Below, one piece after another: positions 1-6,734 of a stretch of DNA of 64,000 nucleotides. The notes beneath the pieces were generated by a model that worked only from the letters and a program-made list of their open reading frames with translations, did no database searches and was not told the DNA's origin. The position numbers and the translations under genes were made by a program. The stretch is from Mucilaginibacter mallensis (GTDB lineage: Bacteria > Bacteroidota > Bacteroidia > Sphingobacteriales > Sphingobacteriaceae), in the NCBI RefSeq assembly GCF_900105165.1, contig NZ_LT629740.1, positions 5,084,001 through 5,148,000 of the forward strand, in the 5' to 3' direction. Position 1 is the stretch's first letter; every line of letters starts with the position of its first letter.

Positions 1-641
1 TGGATTTCCCGCGTGGATACCATATTGAGTACGGCGGCGGGCTGCACATGCCAGGTTACGGCTTTGGTGGCGGCATACAGCAAATGAACGGCATGATACC
101 TGGCCGCGATGGTAAAATGAAAGAAGCCGGAGGTTTTGGCGTAGGATTAAAAGACGATTACCGTCGTTTTTATGGCGTTAACGTAGGCATGGCCGGTCGT
201 GGTACCGCAATAGCCCGCGAGGATAATTATTGCGAGATAGACCCTGATGTGGTTGATAAATTTGGTATCCCGGTACTGCGCTTTCATTACAAGTGGGCTC
301 CGGAAGAAATCAAACAAGCCAAGCACATGCAGGATACCTTTCAGGAGATCCTGCACCACATGGGCGCCATTGCTGATGCTCCTGCGGGTAAAGATACCAA
401 TTACGGACTGGAAGCACCAGGCGTTATTATACACGAAGTAGGTACCGTACGCATGGGCGATGATCCTAAAAAATCAGCACTGAATAAATACTGCCAGGCG
501 CATGACTGCAACAACTTATTTGTGGTTGATGCTGCGCCATTTGTACAGCAGGGCGATAAAAATGCCACATGGACCATCCTTGCGCTATCCATGCGCACCG
601 CGGAATATATTTTATCTCAAAGAAAAAAATTAAACGTTTAG
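1..641 (+). CDS. GMC family oxidoreductase, C-terminal part (5' end outside window)
   Basis: This is the C-terminal part of a glucose-methanol-choline type FAD-dependent oxidoreductase, which oxidises alcohols or sugars. The reading frame is open from base 3 to the left edge, so the FAD-binding N-terminus lies outside. Visible hallmarks are the HEVGTVRMGDD segment of the GMC C-terminal domain and the terminal VVDAAPF...KNATWTILALS segment, which carries the family's conserved Asn near the active site. The stop is 4 bp before a gluconate-2-dehydrogenase-subunit-3-like gene, an arrangement common for Bacteroidota membrane-associated sugar dehydrogenases. The substrate cannot be told. Confidence 0.9.
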   Translation, partial: DFPRGYHIEYGGGLHMPGYGFGGGIQQMNGMIPGRDGKMKEAGGFGVGLKDDYRRFYGVNVGMAGRGTAIAREDNYCEIDPDVVDKFGIPVLRFHYKWAPEEIKQAKHMQDTFQEILHHMGAIADAPAGKDTNYGLEAPGVIIHEVGTVRMGDDPKKSALNKYCQAHDCNNLFVVDAAPFVQQGDKNATWTILALSMRTAEYILSQRKKLNV

Positions 642-645
642 CATC

Positions 646-1290
646 ATGAACAGACGTGAATCCCTAAGAACTATTGGTATAGGCACACTTGCAACAGGTT
701 TATTGCTTGATGCATCCTGTAAAACGGATACCAAAAAACAAGGTGGTGAAGTTACCACCCCGGAGGAAACTGCGGCTGCCGATCCTGCCCGTACACCTTA
801 CGAACTTGAACGTGAGAAAAAGCTGAACGCCGAAAAATTCTTCAACGAGCATGAGATGAAAACCATTACTGTTTTGGTTGATATCATCATCCCCAAGGAC
901 GATAAATCAGGCAGCGCATCGGATGCTAAGGTGCCCGATTTTATTGAGTTTATTGTAAAAGATATGCCCGAGCACCAAACCCCGCTGCGCGGCGGTCTGC
1001 GCTGGCTCGATCTGCAATGCTTAAATCGTTATAACAATACTTTCAGAGAATCATCATCGCAACAGCAAATAGATATGGTTACCCTGATAGCCTACCCCAA
1101 AAAAGCCACACCCGAAATGGCACAGGGCGTAAGCTTCTTTAACCGCATGCGCGACCTTACCGCCACCGGCTTCTTTAGCTCACAAATGGGCATGAAGGAC
1201 ATTGGCTATGTAGGAAATGCCCCCAACAAATGGGAAGGCGTACCCGCCGATGTGCTAAAATCGCATGGGTTTGATACGGTTTGGGGATAG
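646..1290 (+). CDS. Gluconate 2-dehydrogenase subunit 3 family protein (Tat/lipoprotein-like leader)
   Basis: A 214-residue protein resembling the small subunit (Gluconate_2-dh3) that partners with GMC-type catalytic subunits. The N-terminus MNRRESLRTIGIG has a twin-arginine-like start and a hydrophobic stretch ending LLLDASC, which could be a lipobox with Cys25. It may therefore be Tat-exported and lipid-anchored. The mature part has the conserved FFNEHEM...VDIIIPKDD region typical of the family. It sits 4 bp after the GMC gene and is presumably co-translated. A strong hairpin follows at 1322-1350. Confidence 0.85.
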   Translation: MNRRESLRTIGIGTLATGLLLDASCKTDTKKQGGEVTTPEETAAADPARTPYELEREKKLNAEKFFNEHEMKTITVLVDIIIPKDDKSGSASDAKVPDFIEFIVKDMPEHQTPLRGGLRWLDLQCLNRYNNTFRESSSQQQIDMVTLIAYPKKATPEMAQGVSFFNRMRDLTATGFFSSQMGMKDIGYVGNAPNKWEGVPADVLKSHGFDTVWG

Positions 1291-1321
1291 GTTTCCGTTG
1301 GCAGTAGTTAGCATATTTTAT

Positions 1322-1350
1322 CCTTACGAAGTTTTAAAAACTTCGTAAGG
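1322..1350. terminator. Perfect inverted repeat (hairpin) after the dehydrogenase pair
   Basis: Fourteen-base arms (CCTTACGAAGTTTT and its complement) are separated by a single A, about 30 bp after the stop of the subunit-3 gene. It may act as a terminator. No clean T-run follows, so it could equally be a dispersed palindrome. The arm core GAAGTTT resembles the hairpin at 59894. Confidence 0.5.
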
Positions 1351-1518
1351 CCTTTTCCTAGATCCATATTGTCATGCTGAACTAAGCATCTATTGTACCA
1401 CCAACAGGCAATCGCTTGCAGGATGAACTATGTAATACGTATCAAATATGTTATGCTGATTTATTACTGATTACAATCAGTACTTTGCTAACCGCAAAAT
1501 GTATAATTCCGTTTGTAA
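1351..1518. other. Intergenic, trace of a dispersed repeat
   Basis: No gene is seen. Bases 1370-1390 (gtcatgctgaactaagcatc) resemble a degraded copy of a short palindromic repeat that is frequent in Bacteroidota intergenic DNA. Confidence 0.3.
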
Positions 1519-1572
1519 ATGCTTTATCGGCAGATCGCTAAAGATCATCCTAAGTTTACGCCTTATTTCTTG

Positions 1573-2445
1573 ATGAAAATGAACATAGCCTTAGTCAGTT
1601 ACCAAAATAAAAAATTAACTCAATCGCATTTAGAAGAAGATTTTCAGCTGTCTAAATTCCTTGAAAACAAGGGTTTGATTGTTAAGAGAGCAGCATGGAA
1701 CGATTTGCAAATTGATTGGAAACAATTTGATGTTGTCATATTGAAATCACCCTGGGATTACCATGATAATTTTGATTCATTTATAATGTGGATAAGTGAT
1801 TTGGATAAGGCTGGAATCAAGATATTAAATCCGTTCAAAACAATATTATGGAATAGTGATAAGCATTATTTACAACAAATTGCAGACGATGGCCTGCCTG
1901 TGATTGAATCTGTATTTCTGGAGAAAGGAATTGCAGCAGACCTGGCAGAATTACTTAATAAATCCTTATACAAAAAACTGATCATTAAGCCATGCATAAG
2001 TGCAGGCGCTAAAAACACCATATTACTTACACTTGATAATGTTTCATTAATACAGAATGAAATTAATGGCCTTTTAGCTAATGAAAGCTTTTTAGTTCAA
2101 CCGTTCATGGAAGAAATTTTACACGGTGAATTCTCTTTTATATTTTTTAACGGCAATTTTAGTCATAGTATTTTGAAAGTTCCTAAAACAGGGGATTTTA
2201 GAGTTCAAAGTGAACATGGCGGTACCGTTCAAAAAATAACCACAGATATTGCTCATCAACAAGCAGTCAGCAAATACGTTGAAAAGTATGGTAGAGCTAC
2301 CTTATACGCCAGGGTAGATGGAATAATATCAAATGGAACTTTTGTTTTAATGGAGCTTGAGCTTATTGAGCCATATTTATTTTTAAACTGCCATGAACAT
2401 GGCTTTGATAATTATTATCAGGGCCTACTTCAATTAATAAAATAG
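1573..2445 (+). CDS. ATP-grasp domain protein (RimK/DcsG-like)
   Basis: About 290 residues of an ATP-grasp ligase-like enzyme. The start is chosen at the Met before KMNIALVSYQ because this matches the family's beta-strand start; the frame is open further upstream from 1519. The segment VVILKSPWDYHDN, the LNPFKTILWNSDKHYL helix, LIIKPCISAGAKNT (ATP-binding strand-loop) and the metal-binding MELELIEPYLFL near the C-terminus are typical of the RimK/cycloserine-ligase-like group. Such enzymes join a carboxylate to an amine using ATP; the substrate here is unknown. It is monocistronic and more AT-rich than its neighbours. Confidence 0.75.
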   Translation: MKMNIALVSYQNKKLTQSHLEEDFQLSKFLENKGLIVKRAAWNDLQIDWKQFDVVILKSPWDYHDNFDSFIMWISDLDKAGIKILNPFKTILWNSDKHYLQQIADDGLPVIESVFLEKGIAADLAELLNKSLYKKLIIKPCISAGAKNTILLTLDNVSLIQNEINGLLANESFLVQPFMEEILHGEFSFIFFNGNFSHSILKVPKTGDFRVQSEHGGTVQKITTDIAHQQAVSKYVEKYGRATLYARVDGIISNGTFVLMELELIEPYLFLNCHEHGFDNYYQGLLQLIK

Positions 2446-2491
2446 TTTATGTATTAAAGATTGACAATCTACCATTTCTGACTCCTACTGG

Positions 2492-2543
2492 CTAAGTTTA
2501 GCGAAGCGAACTTAGACCCAAAATGATAAAGCATCCTGCTTTA
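2492..2543. repeat. Dispersed hairpin-plus-tail repeat, copy 1
   Basis: CTAAGTT...AACTTAG hairpin (2492-2515) followed by ACCCAAAATGATAAAGCATCCTGC, the last part of which forms the mini-hairpin AAGCAtccTGCTT. The same plan occurs at 56476-56523 and 59894-59943. Confidence 0.6.
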
Positions 2544-2590
2544 TTTCCAATCCCCAATTAAATTCTCACATTTGCAGAAAGATCTATACC

Positions 2591-3937
2591 ATGTCGAAAG
2601 GTAAATTACTGGTTATTGATGATGAGGAGCGCTTACGTAAGCTGCTGGCCCGTATCTTACAGTTGGAAGATTTTGAGGTACTGGAAGCCGCAAATGCCAA
2701 AGATGGCCTGCGCAAACTGGATCATGAGGTAGTTGATGTGGTCATCAGCGATGTAAAACTGCCCGATGCTAATGGCATCGAACTTACAAAAACAATAAAG
2801 GCATCCTATCCCGCAATAGAAATTATTGTACTAACTGCCTATGGTACTATTAACGATGGCGTAACTGCCATTAAAAACGGCGCCTTCGATTATATCACCA
2901 AAGGTGACGATAATGAAAAGATAATCCCGCTGGTAAACAAGGCTATGGACAAGGCCATATTGCAACGCCGTGTACTCGAACTGGAAAGCAAGCTGAACAA
3001 CAAATTTGGGTTCGACCGTATTATCGGTACATCACCGGCTATTACAGCGGCTATTAAACTGGCTCAACGGGTGGCTACTACTGATACTACCGTAATGATA
3101 TTGGGCGAAACCGGTACCGGCAAGGAAGTTTTTGCCGAGGCTATCCACCAGGCTAGTCCGCGCAGTAATAAACCATTTGTGGCTATCAATTGCAGTGCCT
3201 TTAGTAAGGAGTTATTGGAGAGCGAATTATTCGGCCATAAAGCCGGGGCATTTACCGGGGCTGTTAAAGACAAAAAAGGTCTTTTTGAAGAAGCCAACGG
3301 CGGCACTATTTTTCTGGATGAATTGGGCGAACTGGACCATGACCTGCAAGCCAAGCTACTCCGGGTGCTGGAATCTCAACAATTCATTAAGCTCGGCGAT
3401 ACCAAGACCACCAAAGTAAACGTGCGCATACTGGCCGCAACCAACCGTAATTTACAGGATGAAGTAGCGAAAGAGCATTTCCGCTCTGATCTGTTTTACC
3501 GCCTCTCTGTTTTCCAGATCATGCTGCCTGCTATTCGCGACCGCAAACAGGATATCGGCCCGATAGCTAAAAGCTTTGTACAGTATTTCGCCGCAAAAGT
3601 TAATAAGCAAATAACAGGTTTTACCGATGATTTTTTGCATAAACTTGAAGTCTACAACTGGCCCGGCAACGTGCGTGAGTTGAAAAACATTATAGAGCGT
3701 GCAGTTATCCTGTGCGATACTCATGAGCTGGATGCTTCGCTTCTGCCTTATGAGTTCGACTCAGCCCCAGCCAAATCCAATGGTAATTTATCAGCATTTG
3801 ATCTTTCATCAGTTGAAAAACTGCATATTCAGCGTGTACTCAACCATACCCAAAGCAACCGCGCCGAAGCTGCAAGGCTGTTGAATATTGGGATTGCTAC
3901 GCTGTACAGGAAGTTAAAGGAATATGGGTTAGAGTAA
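2591..3937 (+). CDS. Sigma-54-dependent response regulator (NtrC family), probable regulator of kdp
   Basis: A 448-residue NtrC-type activator. The receiver domain (1-120) has the acidic pair DD at 10-11, phospho-acceptor Asp54 and Lys104. The AAA+ domain has Walker A GETGTGKE (172-179), the sigma-54 contact loop GAFTGA (219-224) and Walker B GGTIFLDE (237-244). The C-terminal Fis-type helix-turn-helix is NRAEAARLLNIGIATLYRKL. It activates RpoN promoters after phosphorylation. It lies about 0.8 kb before the kdp operon, whose usual partner would be the OmpR-type KdpE. No other response regulator is present near kdp, so control of kdp is inferred from context. Confidence 0.92.
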   Translation: MSKGKLLVIDDEERLRKLLARILQLEDFEVLEAANAKDGLRKLDHEVVDVVISDVKLPDANGIELTKTIKASYPAIEIIVLTAYGTINDGVTAIKNGAFDYITKGDDNEKIIPLVNKAMDKAILQRRVLELESKLNNKFGFDRIIGTSPAITAAIKLAQRVATTDTTVMILGETGTGKEVFAEAIHQASPRSNKPFVAINCSAFSKELLESELFGHKAGAFTGAVKDKKGLFEEANGGTIFLDELGELDHDLQAKLLRVLESQQFIKLGDTKTTKVNVRILAATNRNLQDEVAKEHFRSDLFYRLSVFQIMLPAIRDRKQDIGPIAKSFVQYFAAKVNKQITGFTDDFLHKLEVYNWPGNVRELKNIIERAVILCDTHELDASLLPYEFDSAPAKSNGNLSAFDLSSVEKLHIQRVLNHTQSNRAEAARLLNIGIATLYRKLKEYGLE

Positions 3938-3952
3938 TGATTACCTATCATT

Positions 3953-4620
3953 GGTATCGCTCATAGCCGCTAAGGCCTAGTCCTTTTGTCTTCGACACAA
4001 AAGGACCAAAAAGTCAAGTCAGTAGAAATGCTTCTTTGCTGCACAGGGCCATTACCCTGCAAATCAGGCAAAACCTGGGCTGCTATATTTTTACCCTGCT
4101 GTCGCTACTCACCTGACCTTTGCGCTTCTGCAAAAATCTGCTATGCTCTGCCACGCGCAAGGCCACCATTGTTTTGCCTGATTTCATCCGAAGCTGTTCT
4201 ACTGACGGTGAAAGAAAAAGAAAGCAATATATCCTACATATCATTGCTGTAAGCGTTAGTGCAGCAACCTCGTCGCTTGTATATTTAAACGCGACGAGGT
4301 TGCTGCGTCGTTCCTCCTCGCAATGACATTTTTAAATAACGTAAATAAAAAGCGTGGCCCTGACAACAAGGGCGGGCCAGCGTTGGCGGGAATGCCGGTT
4401 TAGCTTTTTGGATGATGTAAGGTACGAAGTACCGAACAGCGAAAAAAGCGTAAAGAACCGGCAGGGAGCGGGGAAGCATCCTTGTTGTCTTGACTTTTTG
4501 GTTCTTTTGTGTCAAGACAAAAGAACTAGGGCTCCGCGCCTATGAGCGGCTTGAAGCGATATTCACGATTGTAGATTCGCTCTGTATCGCATAGAGATTG
4601 CTTCGTTCCTCGCAATGACG
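3953..4620. repeat. MITE-like composite repeat, copy 1, with long terminal inverted repeats
   Basis: Bases 3959-4015 (GCTCATAGCCGC...CTAGTCCTTTTGTC..., reading on to AAAAAGTCAAG) recur as an imperfect inverted copy at 4488-4550. This gives an element of about 590 bp with roughly 60-bp terminal inverted repeats, each containing its own small hairpin (CTTTTGT/ACAAAAG). The right flank continues to 4620 with attgcttcgttcctcgcaatgac. A second copy in opposite orientation lies at 31990-32550. No transposase is present, and short open frames inside (MSSTQKDQKVKS...) are repeat by-products. Confidence 0.75.
4254..4326. repeat. REP-like palindrome (GCAACCTCGTCGC.../...CTCGCAATGACA) nested in the MITE-like element
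   Basis: gcaacctcgtcgc at 4264 pairs with gcgacgaggttgc at 4291 and is followed by cgtcgttcctcctcgcaatgaca. The sequence closely matches the hairpin at 14479-14562. It belongs to the widespread 'cattgcgagga' intergenic repeat type. Confidence 0.65.
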
Positions 4621-4643
4621 ATTTTAGAATACCTTCCCCACCA

Positions 4644-4675
4644 ATCATAATGATAATCCACCCTATCAAAATGAT
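4644..4675. promoter_or_regulatory. Two 11-bp palindromes, candidate activator sites upstream of kdp
   Basis: ATCATAATGAT (4644-4654) and ATCAAAATGAT (4665-4675) are near-identical palindromes whose starts are exactly 21 bp apart, about two helical turns. They lie about 100 bp before the -24/-12-like element at 4765. This is the usual layout of upstream activator sites for an NtrC-type dimer. A third palindrome AGTGTAaaacaTACACT follows at 4685-4701. Function is inferred. Confidence 0.45.
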
Positions 4676-4764
4676 AGCATCGCCAGTGTAAAACATACAC
4701 TAAGATTATCCAAAATCAATTTAACATACTGATTTACAAGAAATTAATAATCATGTCAAATTAT

Positions 4765-4780
4765 TGGCATCTCCTTGGTA
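4765..4780 (+). promoter_or_regulatory. Sigma-54-like -24/-12 element before the kdp operon
   Basis: TGGCATCTCCTTGGTA matches the RpoN consensus TGGCAYRNNNNTTGCW at the -24 GG, C, A and Y positions and at the -12 G. It has T in place of the -12 C, and the base before that G is a mismatch. It predicts transcription from about 4791, shortly before the ATG at 4807. It is a partial match, supported mainly by the nearby sigma-54 regulator. Confidence 0.35.
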
Positions 4781-4806
4781 TACCCCATCGCAAATCAAAC
4801 AATGTT

Positions 4807-4899
4807 ATGGATACCATACTCACCATCGTTTACCTCATCATTTTCGCAGTCGTGTTTTGGCTGTTTTTCAAATGTGTTAATTACTTCGAAAAAATTTAA
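4807..4899 (+). CDS. 30-residue single-span membrane protein, first ORF of the kdp operon
   Basis: MDTILTIVYLIIFAVVFWLF then FKCVNYFEKI. It has a single hydrophobic helix, a short basic/aromatic tail and the size of a KdpF-type subunit. The stop at 4899 is 9 bp before the KdpF start. The frame is also open from an ATG at 4753 (48 residues), but that would begin upstream of the -24/-12-like element, so the shorter form is preferred. I do not recognise a named family. Position suggests a second small subunit or stabiliser of the Kdp complex. Confidence 0.5.
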   Translation: MDTILTIVYLIIFAVVFWLFFKCVNYFEKI

Positions 4900-4908
4900 A
4901 TAATCATC

Positions 4909-4986
4909 ATGATCGCATTATTCATCGTAGCCATCGCCGTATTCTTCTATATGGTTTATGTGCTTCTTAAACCCGAAAAATTCTAA
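4909..4986 (+). CDS. kdpF: KdpF-like small subunit of the K+-transporting ATPase
   Basis: 25 residues: MIALFIVAIAVFFYMVYVLL ending KPEKF. One transmembrane helix with the YxLLxPEKF-type end corresponds to YALINAEAF of Escherichia coli KdpF, which binds and stabilises the KdpABC complex. It ends 10 bp before kdpA. It is easily missed because of its size. The call rests on position, length and the C-terminal pattern. Confidence 0.75.
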   Translation: MIALFIVAIAVFFYMVYVLLKPEKF

Positions 4987-4996
4987 TTATTAAACC

Positions 4997-6712
4997 ATGA
5001 ACACAGAATATATAGGTATAATTTTCATGTACCTGGCTACCATAGCCCTGGCCATCCCACTGGGAAAATACATAGCCAAAGTATTTAAAGGTGAAAAAAC
5101 ATGGATGGACTTTATGGCACCGCTTGAAAGGTTCATCTTTAAATTCAGTGGCATCGACACTCATCGCGAGATGAACTGGAAACAGCATTTAAAAGCATTG
5201 CTAACTATTAACTTACTGTGGTTGTTTTATGCTTTCTTTTGCCTGTTGTTCCAGGGTCACCTTCCGCTTAACCCGGATGCAAACCCTAACCAAACCCCGG
5301 ATCTGGCATTTAATACAGCCCTTAGCTTTTTAACCAACACCAATTTACAGGATTACTCAGGCGAATCGGGTGCTACCTACTTTACACAGCACTTTGTATT
5401 CATGTTCCTGCACTTTGTGAGTGCCGCGACTGGTTTTGCAGCTATGATGGTTGTATTTAAAGCCATGAAGGATAAGACTACCGAGAAATTGGGTAACTAC
5501 TGGGATTTCTTCCTGAAATCTATTACCAGGGTGTTATTGCCAATCAGTTTTGTAGTAGCTGTTATATTAGCCTTTAACGGCACACCAACCAGCTATAAAG
5601 GTAAAGACACGGTTATAGGTTTACAGGGCGATACCGTACACGTATCACGCGGCCCTGCTGCAGCCATGATCGCTATTAAACAGGTAGGCACCAACGGTGG
5701 CGGCTGGTTTGGCGTAAACTCGGCACACCCTTTTGAAAACCCTAATTACTTAACCAACATAGTTGAGAACATCAGCATCATCATTATCCCTATCGCCTTA
5801 GTATTTGCATTGGGTTTCTATCTCAATAAAAAGAAACTGGCCTTGGTAGTTTTCGGGGTGATGACGATCGGTTTCCTCATCATGCTGTTCCCATCGGTAA
5901 CTGCTGAAGTTGGTGGCAACCCTAACATCGCACACATGGGCATCAGTCAGCCCGGCGGTTCAATGGAAGGCAAGGAAGTGCGTTTCGGGCCCGCAGCATC
6001 TGCTTACTGGGGTATCACAACTACTGTAACCTCAAACGGATCGGTAAACGCCATGCATGATAGCATGATGCCGGTATCGGGCTTAGCGCAAATGTTTGAT
6101 ATGATGATCAACGCCTTTTACGGTGGTATAGGCGTAGGTTTCCTAAACTTCTACATCTTTGTTATCATAGCTGTATTCATTTCCGGCTTGATGGTAGGAC
6201 GTACGCCTGAGTTCATGGGCCACAAAATTGAAGCCCGTGAAATGAAGATCGCATCGTTGATAGCTTTGCTGCACCCATTCATCATATTGGTAGGTACATC
6301 TTTAGCTTCATACGTACTGGTTCATTTCCCAAATGCAAACTGGGGTACAAAACCATCAGCATGGTTAAATAACCCAAGCTTCCACGGCTTTACTGAAATG
6401 CTGTATCAATATGCATCAAGCGCGGCCAACAATGGTTCAGGTTACGGTGGTTTAACAGCCAACAACATTTTCTGGAACGTAACTACCGGCCTTGTAATAT
6501 TTGTAGGCAGGTTCTTACCAATCATAGGCCCGGTAGCCATTGCAGGTATACTGGCCAGCAAAAAAACTGTGCCGGAGTCGGCAGGTACATTAAAAACAGA
6601 TACCGCCACCTTTGGGGTGATGATATTCGCGGTGATATTTATTATCGCAGCACTGTCTTTCTTCCCTGCACTGGCCCTTGGCCCTATAGCCGAACACTTC
6701 TCAATCAAATAA
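4997..6712 (+). CDS. kdpA: Potassium-transporting ATPase subunit KdpA
   Basis: A 571-residue K+-binding and translocating subunit of the high-affinity Kdp pump in the inner membrane. It has about ten membrane spans, starts MNTEYIGIIFMYLATIALAI and has family signatures TNTNLQDYSGESG, KQVGTNGGGWFGVNSAHPFENP-type filter loops and MPVSGLAQMFDMMINAFYGG. Length matches the family. It is followed 22 bp later by kdpB. The gene order F-A-B-C is conventional. Confidence 0.97.
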   Translation: MNTEYIGIIFMYLATIALAIPLGKYIAKVFKGEKTWMDFMAPLERFIFKFSGIDTHREMNWKQHLKALLTINLLWLFYAFFCLLFQGHLPLNPDANPNQTPDLAFNTALSFLTNTNLQDYSGESGATYFTQHFVFMFLHFVSAATGFAAMMVVFKAMKDKTTEKLGNYWDFFLKSITRVLLPISFVVAVILAFNGTPTSYKGKDTVIGLQGDTVHVSRGPAAAMIAIKQVGTNGGGWFGVNSAHPFENPNYLTNIVENISIIIIPIALVFALGFYLNKKKLALVVFGVMTIGFLIMLFPSVTAEVGGNPNIAHMGISQPGGSMEGKEVRFGPAASAYWGITTTVTSNGSVNAMHDSMMPVSGLAQMFDMMINAFYGGIGVGFLNFYIFVIIAVFISGLMVGRTPEFMGHKIEAREMKIASLIALLHPFIILVGTSLASYVLVHFPNANWGTKPSAWLNNPSFHGFTEMLYQYASSAANNGSGYGGLTANNIFWNVTTGLVIFVGRFLPIIGPVAIAGILASKKTVPESAGTLKTDTATFGVMIFAVIFIIAALSFFPALALGPIAEHFSIK

Positions 6713-6734
6713 TAATATTATATAGAATTCAATC

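Noticed and set aside
3986..4252. 88-residue open frame (MSSTQKDQKVKS...)
   Set aside because: It lies inside the MITE-like repeat; a similar frame exists in copy 2 (32284-32517), and its similarity is at nucleotide level with no protein-like features.
4285..4545. Overlapping open frames on both strands in the repeat block
   Set aside because: They are by-products of the terminal inverted repeat and the REP-like hairpin.
4753..4806. Longer 48-residue form of the first kdp ORF
   Set aside because: It would start upstream of the -24/-12-like element; the 30-residue form fits better.
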